Shown: positions 9,430 to 18,400 of the stretch, piece by piece
Numbering within the stretch: the first letter of the stretch is position 1
Layout of the letters: the number at the start of each line of letters is the position of its first letter
From: Todiramphus chloris collaris
Taxonomy: Eukaryota; Chordata; Aves; Coraciiformes; Alcedinidae
Direction of reading: 5' to 3'
Length of the DNA stretch: 64,000 nt
Assembly: GCA_025345505.1 (NCBI GenBank)
Contig: JANVCC010000027.1
Coordinates: forward strand, 63,951 to 127,950
Position numbers and translations under genes: made by a program
The notes under the pieces: generated by a model
What the model was told of the DNA's origin: nothing
The model's input: the letters and a program-made list of their open reading frames with translations, nothing else
Database searches by the model: none

Positions 9430-9565
9430 ACCACCCATGGTATTGCACTTGTATCTACATCTGCATGTATATATGTATATAATAAGGAGTAATGCATGTG
9501 TGTATATAGTTTAAAGGTTTAAGTTTGGTGTAACATGTCAATATGGAAAAATTCAGGGTGGATAA

Positions 9566-10302
9566 TGTTGGGGTTTTGGGGAGTTATTCTGTTTTCCTTC
9601 TTCTCTTAAAGAATTTTTCCATACTTGTTTGTCAGGGAGGTAAATTGCTGTACTTAAGAGAGAAAGGGACCTGGCCCCAGAGGGAGGGGTCCAGCCAGCC
9701 AAATAAAGGGGGTTGGGTGGAGCCCCTGGGGCTCTCACTTGGTTTGCTCCCTGCATTCGAGGAGGAGAAGCTGCCCTCGTGGTGCAGACGACTCATCCCC
9801 ACTGCACCTCCTGCTCTCCCTGCTGCCTACCAAGGATTCGGCAGAACACCGGCATCAGCTTGGAGAGAGGTTGTCCCTGCTTCGTCTCCTGCTTTTTTTC
9901 CTTCTACCCCTGCTGTCTCCCAAGGATCCTGCTGGACACCAGGATCGGCTGCCCAGGGGGGGTTCGTGACACAGGCTTTTCGTCGGCCATTGCCACGTGA
10001 GGCCTGAGCTAGCTCCGGAGCAGTGGGGAGACCATCGCGCCCTCCCTGCTCCCTGGGAGCCGCCCGAGAGGTTGGCACTGGGTTCCTGGCGCTGTTTTGC
10101 TGTTACTGCTGTAGTTACTGTTGATTGTTTGCCTTGTTATATATATAATTAGTAAAGAACTGTTCTTCCTATTCCTCATATCTTTGCCTGAAAGCCCCTT
10201 AATTTAAAAGATTATAAGCATTCGGAGGGGAGGGGGTTGCACTTCCATTCCAAGGGGGACTTCTGCCTCCCTTGGCAGGCACCTGTCTTTCAAACCAAGA
10301 CA
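9566..10302 (+). mobile_element. 3' LTR of endogenous retrovirus A
   Basis: This 737-bp copy has the same ends as the 141-898 LTR and AATAAA near 9,701. It differs from the 5' LTR by scattered substitutions, small indels and loss of one 21-bp tandem unit (near 9,806). In the first 40 bases it resembles the solo copy at 21,889 more than its own 5' partner: both carry TTATTCTG where the 5' LTR is shorter. The downstream flank AGGAGT does not match the upstream flank of the 5' LTR. Confidence 0.88.
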
Positions 10303-10802
10303 AGGAGTAAATCTGGAGCTGAGCAGTTGGACAGAGAGATGGAAAAGTAAATGAACTGCATTGGGCTACCAGGCAGAGGACAGTTTAACAGTGGGGGATG
10401 CGAGATGTGCAGAAGGTGGGGAGAAAGGGAAGGAGCAACAGGAGGCACAGCAGAGAGGGAGGAGTGAAAGCAAACGGAGCTGGACAAACTGAGGCAAGGA
10501 AAGGAAAACCTAGTGATGGGCTAGAGAGCAGAGAAGGAACACTTGAAAAAACAGGGACAAGAAGCAAAACAGGGTAAAAGAAAAAATCCATGGGCAGCAG
10601 CACACAGAGAGGGATATTCAAAATACAGGGCAGGGGACTGGACAGAGACAAAGACAGCAGAAATACACACAAGGCAAAGAGAGAGGAACACAAAAATAGG
10701 GGCTGAGAGGCAAAGAAAGATGGGAAAGAGTCACAGGTTGCAGCTCAGAGGGAGATGGCAACAGGGAGCCAGTCACAGAGATGAAGAAAAAAGGTACAGA
10801 GT
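10303..10802. other. Purine-rich spacer
   Basis: There is no gene. The + strand is strongly biased to A and G with repeated GAGA, GGAA and ACAGAG words, but no regular repeat unit was found. It separates element A from element B2 and resembles the sequence at 1-140. Confidence 0.6.
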
Positions 10803-11321
10803 TGAATGGGGGGGTGGAATTACAACCCGTGAAAGGTTATAAAGCAGGTATGTTTACTGTGGCACAGGGTGCAAGAGGGATCACTCCTCCTAGCTTGCAC
10901 ACCGTATCTCAAAGCAATCATTTATAACACAAAATATGCATATTCAAAGCATAGGCTGAATTAGTATCATTTGTTCCAGGAACAGGCGTGACTATTATAA
11001 TTATTTCTAGCACTTCAATATCATAATTTCCTCCCATTGGCACCTGCACATTGCTATTTGGTGGTCATGGGCCAGCATCTTCTGGAGGAAAGCTCACAGT
11101 CTTCTTCACAGTATACTGTTCACCTTTGGCTCAGAATGCAGAGCTGTGCTGAAACTGCGACTGCAGAACTGTTGTGATCTGGCTTATCTCAGGAGGCTCT
11201 TCTTTGTTCCTTCCTGACTTAAGAGTTAGTTCCCCTTATCTACAAGGGCCAAGGTTACACAAAACAAGCTACACCTTATAAGGCTACAAAGTTCAAAACC
11301 TATGAGAACATTTTTAATTCA
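10803..11321 (-). mobile_element. 3' LTR of endogenous retrovirus B2 (antisense)
   Basis: This is homologous to the B1 LTR and to the LTR at 16,164-16,645. The shared GTGAAAGGTTATAAAGCAGG word begins near 10,829. The sense start is TGAATTAAAAATG, directly after a polypurine tract GGGGGGAATTG (11,321-11,331). The + strand left edge is less certain: the TGACGTG end seen in other copies has diverged here to TGAATGG. Confidence 0.8.
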
Positions 11322-11499
11322 ATTCCCCCCTTCTCCCTTTGCAAATTTTTTTGCTATAACATTTTTCTCAAGAGTTTTGTTAAAATATTTACCACTTTCT
11401 ACCTTTTGCCTTAATCAATACTTCTTCCACTGTCCATGATCATCCATAGTTCCTTGGGTACAACACAAAACACCTAAACAAAATACAAACTACAAAACC

Positions 11500-12620
11500 T
11501 AGATCAACTACAATAATTATTGTAACAAACAGCTCTTTAAGCCGAGCAAAATTTGGCACCCAAAAAGCCAATTTTTCCCACAATTCTTGGAATCCCCATT
11601 TGGTCTCACATCCTGTTCTTGCAATTGTTTAATAAGGCCTTTTAGTCGTTTTATACTTGCATGAATAGATTCTGAATGATCATTAAGATTCATGTAACAC
11701 ATACCTTCAAAGTCTTCACATCCATGTCCCCTGTGCCGCCCTATTCTGCAAAGTAGCATATCTGACTGAATCGACACCGACTAATAACGAGGTTAAAGGC
11801 AGCACTAGTAGCACTAGCTTCTTTGGTTACCCAACGGCACAATTTGTTGAGAGGCCAGGGCACGGGCTGTGCCAATAGACAGCACCAAGCTCTCAAAGAC
11901 CCGTTGAACTGTGTTCCAAAACTCGACATTGGGATCACAGCCCTCCTGAAAAGAACGCATATGGCGGGTACGCCAATGGACCTGAATCATGCGAGTCTGA
12001 GCAGGATGGAACAGTGTTAACTGTCCTAGGGTGCAAGGTTCCCCTGCTGCCTGACTCAGAAATCCTTTCCATGCCCCGTTACCCCGTAACAGAAAAACAT
12101 CTCCCAGGAGTCTGCCTGCAGACCTCCAGGTATTACTTGAGTGGGCAGCATCTCGTGACACCATTGTGTACTATTAGCATAAAACCTGTCTGGGAAAATC
12201 ATTACATGTGGGGTATGGGGGTGCAGCCCTAAAGTAAAATTCAAAAAGAAACAAAAGGATGCAGCTTAAGTTCCCAAAATATTAAATTCCTGTGGATCAA
12301 GAGGCAGCGGTGAGAAGTCTCCCATTCTGAACAGTCCTTTACCAAGGCCCTTCTCTTTAAACCACTTACCTGGCAACCCAGCAGTTTTTCTCCATGATCC
12401 TTTACACCACCATAAGGGCTGTTGAGTCCCAGGGTCTCTGCATGGCCCCCAGACTGCCTCGTTGCACAATCCACCCAGGTGCTCCTCTGTTATTGGAATT
12501 CCCCCCAAACATGTACAGAAAAGGTTCATAGGTGATGTTAGGGATAAACACAAAATATCGCTATTAATGACATTTGCCAGGGTAATCCAGACGTTCTCGT
12601 TACGTACCAGTGCAACAGGA
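11500..12620 (-). pseudogene. env: Element B2 env remnants (SU and TM)
   Basis: On the - strand, 11,777-11,517 encodes a TM ectodomain with the gamma-type cysteine motif CEDFEGMC. The residue after the second Cys is Tyr where the CX6CC motif expects Cys. The frame continues into a coil (SIHASIKRLKGLIKQL) and a pre-membrane W-rich end. Upstream (12,164-11,741) stops and frame changes break the fusion-peptide region. Trp/Cys-rich fragments at 12,553-12,241 are probably SU. Retroviral Env normally mediates binding and membrane fusion; this copy is clearly dead. Confidence 0.7.
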
Positions 12621-12754
12621 ACCCTCAGGTGACCATGTCACAGATAAGAAATACATCTTTGAAGAGTCCATCATATACAGTTATGACAGGAACTAATGTT
12701 AAACAAAAGTTAACATCTTCAGAGGCAAAGCCTGAGAGGTCCAGCAGACGTTGA

Positions 12755-13180
12755 CTCCCACCGTGGTTTAGGGGCTCTCCTTAGTCTGGTATCATGTATC
12801 CACAAAGCCCATTCTTTAATCTTGATGGCTGCGTGGGAGGTCAGCAACACTTGGAATGGCCTGTCCCATTTTGGCTTCAAAGGCAAGTCTGAGAAAGATC
12901 TAATTTATACATAATCACCTGGTTCAATACTATGCACTGGCCCATCAAGGCCCCCAGCTCTAGTTCCTAGGACAAGTTTCTCAATTTCCCAAAGTTGTTT
13001 TTGCAGACTTATCATATAATAAGTTAATATCTCGTTCCCAACTGCAGTAGATGCCCATGCCTGCAGAGTGTATGGTCTCCATACAGTATTTCAAAAGGAC
13101 TCAGCCCCTCCATCATTCTAGGCTTAGTTCTGATTCTCAGAAGTGCTTAGAGGTAGTGACTGAGGCCACAGCAGACTGGC
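12755..13180 (-). pseudogene. pol: Element B2 integrase C-terminal region
   Basis: The - strand gives LSPFEILYG (near 13,110), the hallmark that follows the gammaretroviral integrase core. About 40 codons on comes the SH3-like domain, DLPLKPKWDRPFQVLLTSHAA (from about 12,895 downward). Several stops and at least one shift interrupt it, for example a TAA in the IEPGDYV region. The catalytic core is missing, deleted between here and the RT at about 13,200. Confidence 0.75.
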
Positions 13181-13199
13181 TTCTTGGCCTAATTTTACA

Positions 13200-14020
13200 A
13201 TTTAAAAATTCATGGAGTGGTTTTACCAAGAGTCCGTAGTTGCATATCCATAGGCAGCAACACCCCATCATCCCCAGGAATGTGCATAGCTCTTTAGCTG
13301 TCTGCAGTCGAGGGCTTTGACAGATGGCTTCCTTTCTTGCTGTTCCTAGGGTCTGCAGCTATCTTGTATCCCAGATATGTCACTTGTTCTTGTGCTACTC
13401 AGGCTTTCTGTGAAGAGACTCAATACCCATTAAGTCCAAGAAAATTTAATTGTCCATTCTATACACAGTCCTTTCATTTCTGTGGCTATTAACACATCAT
13501 CCACATTGTAGTATTGCTCCCACTCTATGAGGTCATCCCCAGTGTCCCAGGTCTTTGACTAACTGGTTTCCAAAAAGAGTGGGGCTATTCTTAAACCCCT
13601 GTGGCAGTACAGTCCATGTTAATTGTGTCTTTCTTCCAAACTCTGGGTCTTCCCACTCAAATTCAAACAGCAACTGAGTCTCTGGGCTCAAAGGTAAACA
13701 AAAGGCAGTGTCTTTTAGGTCTGAGACAGTAAACCAGGCCAATTCAGGTGTTAATTCAGTTAATAATCTATATGCATTTGCCACTACAGGGTGCAAATCT
13801 TCAGCAATCTTATTAATAGCTCTAAGGTCCTGTACAATTCAGTAACTACCATCCTGCTTTTCAAGTGGTAAAATGGGAGTGTTATATTCAGATTCACATT
13901 CCCTCAGCAGTCCATATTTAATGAATCAATCCATTAGTGGTTGAATTGCTTCTCCATCTGCTAATTTAAGACGGTACTGTTTAATTCTTACAGGCTGCAT
14001 TCCTCATCTGAGTTTGGCAA
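13200..14020 (-). pseudogene. pol: Element B2 reverse transcriptase
   Basis: Antisense reading finds QDLRAINK and [11 protein letters not shown] (about 13,840-13,770), [15 protein letters not shown] (near 13,710), and [18 protein letters not shown] (about 13,625-13,570). The polymerase box is present as YNVDD near 13,500-13,515. The palm is open over 13,533-13,796; stops and shifts occur on both sides. Downstream, 13,200-13,240 matches the end of the B1 pol fragment. This is a gammaretrovirus-type RT, inactive as it stands. Confidence 0.85.
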
Positions 14021-14088
14021 TTACTGGGGAAGCATTTTTTGCCTTTCCTGGCACCTCCGAGGCCCATACCCCCGGATACACTTGGTTC

Positions 14089-14475
14089 TTAACTTCCTGA
14101 GCTAACTGGTGTGTTTATGAGGACCAGACTTAAAATTTCACTTAAATGCTCATTTCCCACATGGAATTCTATTTTCCCTTTATCAAATTTTATTTCTGCC
14201 TCCCATTGTTCTAAGAGATCCCACCCAAGTAAAGGCCTCGGCAAATTTGGCATATATAGAAATTTGTGCATCCCCCATTGTTTCCCTAATTTATATTTTA
14301 GAGGTTGTAAAAAGAACACCTTTTCACTTTGATCAGCAGCTCCTTTAACCATGACAAAATCATCATCTAGGGGTATCAAGGCCTGATTTAAAACCAAAAA
14401 TGTTGTTCCAGTATCTACTAAAAATTCCACTTCCCACTGCCATTTCCCCAGGTCCCCATCAGTCATCTTTGGCAT
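14089..14475 (-). pseudogene. pro: Element B2 protease
   Basis: A 128-codon antisense frame contains the retropepsin motif EFLVDTGTTFLVLN. Near its end is the second conserved segment, RPLLGWDLLEQW, where GRDLL is usual. Gammaretroviral Pro sits in frame between gag and RT, as here. The frame is open over most of the domain, but the neighbouring gag and RT frames are broken. Confidence 0.8.
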
Positions 14476-16142
14476 GGGACTGTAACCTCTTTCAGGCCAT
14501 CTTCACACACCATCTTCATCCTGGTCTTTTATACTATCTTTCGCCCAGTCCCGGGCCTTTTTCAGAATTAACTGCTTCTCAGTTTGTCATATAATCCAAC
14601 AATAGTTGGATATCACTCCAATCAAGACCATACTGTTTTACCAAAAGCTGAAAATGCTTGATGGCCCTGTAGGGGTTACTTCGATACCCTTTTGCTACAT
14701 TCTTCCAGGTTTCTCAATCAAATGAGGAAAAGGGAATTTTTATCAGAACAGGTTTTCCTTGGTGCCCTACTGCCTCTCTCAAGGGTGTCTGCAAAACCAC
14801 TTGTTCTTGTTTTTTCTGCGTGCGGAACCGTACAGGACTATCAGAGGGTGTCCTGTATCAAAACCATCACTGTCTCCTCTTGCCCCAACCATGTCATGTT
14901 CCAATAATTCTCCCTCTCTAGGGTCCCTTATTGTCTCTGCATTGACATGCCTATGCCCTGTGCTACATGCTGAACAACACTGCCTCATGCTTCCTTTTTC
15001 TCTCCTTCTGTTCTCCCTTTCCAAGGCTAACACCATTGGATCCTGTAGCAACAACCCCCAGTCCGCTTGATATTCTGAATGATTTTGGAGGGTAAAGAAC
15101 ATATCTGCATATACTACCTTATCCCATTTCTGCTCCCTTCAAAGAAACGCCATTACCTGCAGTAAAGTGATATAACTCAGGGATGTGCTTGCCTCACAGT
15201 GGTTACACACCTGAACTTTGAATGATTACCCAACTTACACCTCTATCTTTCCCAAAGAGATGATATATTTAGGCAATAAAAAACATTTTCTCTTGCATTG
15301 CTACACTGCTGATTCTTAATGCTCTCTAAATTTCCACAAGTTACTCTTACTAAAGTTCCCAAATGGTGGCCTCTCCAGTCCCACTTGGACCAGTTTCCTC
15401 CTTCACACTGGAGGCACCAAAAATCTCTCCCAAAACTCACCTGGACCTCCACTTTACAACCATGCATTCAAAACCAAACATGGGATTACACAAGTAGTCT
15501 CTTGGTCCATGTATAGGACACCAGGGAGAAATGGGTGGTTCGAACAACACTGATTCAAGAGTTATTGCTGAATTTTAATGAATGGCTCCGTTTGCCTCCG
15601 GCCGTGCCCCTTGCAGGGTTACGGAACCATGGATTGGAACTCCACACTTGCTCCGCAGCTGCACCACGTCTCAGACACACAGGTCACACACACACGGGTC
15701 ATTCACTTCAGACAATAATATAATATTTACCACAGCCAAAATTCCTTAATCCTTTGCAATTAGTTAAGCACACAGATTAAATCACTATACCCAGATTTTT
15801 ACAACATGATAAGTTACAGTGATTATGGCAACACCACCTATGACTCCTATCACCAAAACTAGTTGTCCCCAAGTTATCATTAGCTAGGGTAGGAAACTTA
15901 CCCTGTCCCCCAAAGCAAACTCTAGTTCCCAAGGGCGAGCACCAGAGCTCTTCATCTTGCATAGGACATCGCCTTATGACTTACAGGTGCCCCTTACCAG
16001 AATACAACATACCTGGTCCATCAATGACGGTCTCTGTCTGTCCCCACAGTGATCTGGGTGAGTAAGGGAGTCCACCTGGGAAATTCCAGGGGGCATCCAG
16101 AGGAGTCCTGTCCTCACTAAGTCCCGCAGCCGAACAGAGAGG
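14476..16142 (-). pseudogene. gag: Element B2 gag and leader remnants
   Basis: The clearest piece is capsid at about 14,700-14,580 (-): YRAIKHFQLLVKQYGLDW followed by SDIQLLLD, then a stop. This matches the helical capsid segment of gamma-type Gag. Short open pieces at 15,102-14,779 and 15,467-15,243 lie where matrix and linker would be but carry no firm motif. The remainder up to the primer site is untranslated leader. Boundaries are approximate. Confidence 0.6.
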
Positions 16143-16160
16143 GTCCCATCTGGGGTGCCA
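16143..16160 (-). other. Primer-binding site of element B2 (tRNA-Arg-like)
   Basis: On the - strand the site reads TGGCACCCCAGATGGGAC. It matches the complement of the tRNA-Arg(CCG) 3' end at 16 of 18 positions, the two differences being adjacent. It begins three bases after the CA end of the LTR. The primer identity rests on recalled tRNA sequence. Confidence 0.65.
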
Positions 16161-16163
16161 AAC

Positions 16164-16645
16164 TGACGTGTGGAAGCAAACTCTACCACCCATGAAAGGT
16201 TATAAAGCAGGTATGTTTACTGTGGCACCGGGTGCAAGGGGGATCGCTCCTCCTAGCTTGCACACCGTGTCTCAAAGCAATCACTTATTTATAACACAAA
16301 ATAAGCAAATTCATAGGCATAGGCTGGAGTAGTATCATGTGTTCCAGCAATAGGAGTGACTATTATAATTACTTCTAACACCTCATTATCATCAGTTTCC
16401 TCACACTGGCACCTGTGCATTGCTATTCGGTGATCATGGGCCAGGGTTTTCTGGAGGAAGGCTCACAGTATACAGCTCACCTTTGGCTCAGAATGCAGAG
16501 CTGTGCCAAGTTGGCAACTGCAGAACCGGTGAGATCTGGCTTGTCTTCTGAGGCTCTTCTTTGTTCCTTCCAGCTTTGAGCTGCTCCCCTTATCTACAAG
16601 GGCCAAGGGTACGTGACACAAAACTACGAGAACATTTATACCTCA
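16164..16645 (-). mobile_element. 5' LTR of endogenous retrovirus B2 (antisense)
   Basis: The + strand begins TGACGTGTGG and ends ATACCTCA. It shares with 3,873-4,449 and 10,803-11,321 the word TGAAAGGTTATAAAGCAGG and the motif TATCTACAAGGGCC. The sense start TGAGGTATAAATG resembles the start of the + strand solo copy at 22,823 (TGAGTTGTAAATG). Flanks (GGCCCC here, CAGAGT at the other end) show no target duplication. Confidence 0.85.
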
Positions 16646-16884
16646 GGCCCCAAGAACGGCGCGAGCAGGGCCGGGGGCGGCTCGGGGGAAGTTCTCGCGA
16701 ATTGGAAGGCACAGGGTGGCTGTGCCCGGCTGGGAGTGTCCCCTCCTTACCCCCTTCCCTTCCTCCAGCTCCCGGGTACCTCCCCGGCACTGCCGCTTCT
16801 CCCCCTGGGGGCCGGCAGCTGCCGCAGCGGGCGAGACCAAGCGGCCGGTCCCGACATCCCCTCGCTGGACTCACCAGGGGCACA

Positions 16885-16895
16885 AACATGGCGGC
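16885..16895 (+). promoter_or_regulatory. YY1-like site overlapping an ATG
   Basis: AACATGGCGGC matches the AA(G/C)ATGGCGGC form that YY1 binds, usually just downstream of a transcription start. It is followed by an ETS core (CCGGAAG). The ATG opens a short frame, MAARKPSAYTSRRV, which soon runs into polyproline from the C run. Confidence 0.5.
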
Positions 16896-16928
16896 CCGGA
16901 AGCCCAGTGCCTACACCTCCCGGCGAGT

Positions 16929-16976
16929 CCCCCCCCCCCCCCCCCCCACGAAGGGCAGCATTTCCCCCCCCCCCCC
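16929..16976. repeat. Two long C runs (C19 and C13)
   Basis: Positions 16,929-16,947 are 19 consecutive C, and 16,964-16,976 are 13 more, 16 bases apart. The - strand is therefore G-rich and able to form G-quadruplexes. The exact run lengths may be sequencing or assembly artefacts. Confidence 0.8.
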
Positions 16977-17771
16977 GAGTTGAGAGCCCGAGTGAGCTGT
17001 GGTGTGAAGGGGAGAGCTCCCCTGTACCACTGGTTCTGCTTCCGGCAAAATAAAGGCAAACAAACAACTAATACCCGGCAGGACAGCCCTCCTCTACCGG
17101 GAGGCACTAGGAACCCGTCGGCGCCGCAAGAGACACACACAACTCCCGCTTTCACGCCGGGGCCGCGCCGGTAAGGGACCTGGCAGCACCACACTCTGCA
17201 AGGACCCCCAGCGGGGCAGCGCCCGGACCCCAACAGACCCCACAGAACAAACAGACAGACCCCAGCGCCGCACACGGAGAATTCGGTGTCCAGAACTCAC
17301 AGCCGCGCCGCGCACGCAAGGGACGAGCCCGGGCTGACCACGCTCCGCCACCGCCGCTCTCGCGCGTCTGCGCCCCAGACCGCGTGCCAGCCACACCCAC
17401 ATCCGACCGCGGCACCTCCCGTATCCGGCTCCTCCCACCGCCCGCTCCCGGCCTCCCGGTTACCCGGGCACGCTGGGGAGAATCCCCTCATTTCTGGCAG
17501 TTTGAAAACAGTTAATCCCGCTGTTCCCAACGCGCACCCGGCTCGCCGGATGCGCGGGATGAGCACGTCCTTACCGGGAGGCAGCAGAGAGCACACGACC
17601 TGGCACTGCCGGTACCGGGGGCAGCGCGAGTCTTAGGCCCCAGCGCCACTCTCCGGACGTCCCCACCGGACAAGCGGTCTCTCGGGGTCTCGGCACTGTC
17701 GCAACCAAACCGTCCCTCAGGCCGCGGGCCCCGGTGACGAACAGGGAGCATCAGAAGTCCCACGCCCAGCG

Positions 17772-17796
17772 ACTACACTTCCCGGCATGCCCTGCG
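17772..17796 (+). promoter_or_regulatory. ZNF143/SBS-like element
   Basis: ACTACACTTCCCGGCATGCC, followed by CTGCG, is a close match to the ZNF143 site ACTACAATTCCCAGCATGCC. That site is found at many CpG-island and bidirectional promoters. It supports a real promoter here. Confidence 0.6.
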
Positions 17797-18240
17797 CACA
17801 CAGGCAGCCGGAGGCTCACAGACGCGCCACACTCAGCCTCTCTTCCCGCCCTGGGGACCCCGACCCCTTTTCTCGCCGCGGCACCCGGAAAAACCCACAC
17901 GAACCCGCCGCCACGCCCCGGCAGCCCCTGCCGCACAGATGCGGCACAACTCAGCGCTTCCATTTACCACCACCCCCCAACACGAGGGCCCCGTAGAGAG
18001 TGGGATTTCCTCAAGATCCTCCGCCCGGGCCCCGTTCACCGTTTCCCTTCTCCGTCGGTGCAGCCGCAGGTTCGCTCTTGTCTCATAGCAGTCGCTCTAC
18101 TTCCCCCAAGACGGGACAGCTACGGGCCCCCCGCCTTTATAGAGAGAGGCCGGCGCCATCAGCCTCGCCACCCGCACCTGCGGCTCCTTCAGCCCCGCCC
18201 CGCGTAACCGGAGCCAGGTCTGAGCCCCCCACTCCCAGAA

Positions 18241-18400
18241 GACCCTTGGGAGACTGGAGCGCATCCAAAGGGCAACAGAGCTGGTGAAGGTTCCAGAGCA
18301 CAAGTCTGGTGACGAGCATCTGGGGGACCTGGGGCTGTTCAGTGTGAAGAGAAGGAGGCTCAGGACCCTCTGGGGCGCAGAGCTGTTCAGCGGGCACGAG
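18241..18400 (+). mobile_element. CR1 LINE fragment
   Basis: The words GGAGCGCATCCAAAGGGCAA, GAGCTGGTGAAGG, GAGCACAAGTCTGGTGA and GAAGAGAAGGAGGCTCAGGA are hallmarks of the 3' part of CR1 ORF2 and its tail. The fragment is short and in + orientation. CR1 is the main LINE of birds. Confidence 0.75.

Larger units (their letters stand above)
16646..18240. promoter_or_regulatory. CpG island with promoter-type motifs, gene unknown
   Basis: Base composition changes abruptly at the B2 LTR edge to very GC-rich DNA, dense in CpG for about 1.6 kb. It contains a YY1-like site (16,885), an ETS-like CTTCCGG (about 17,033), a ZNF143-like site (17,772) and many GC boxes. Possible splice donors occur on both strands: CCG|GTAAGG on + near 17,170, and CCG|GTAAGG on - near 17,575. 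No protein is recognised; the long ORFs here are GC-rich shadows in several frames. It may drive an unannotated transcript or a non-coding RNA, or may be a GC-rich remnant. Confidence 0.55.

Noticed and set aside
14779..15102. Cys-Cys-x2-Cys-x3-Gly-His cluster as a B2 nucleocapsid zinc knuckle
   Set aside because: The spacing does not fit CX2CX4HX4C and it lies upstream of the capsid piece, the wrong order for nucleocapsid.
16561..18300. Several 80-157 codon ORFs in the orphan CpG island
   Set aside because: They are open in many frames at once, low-complexity (Pro, Arg, Gly) and without domain motifs. They are shadows of base composition.
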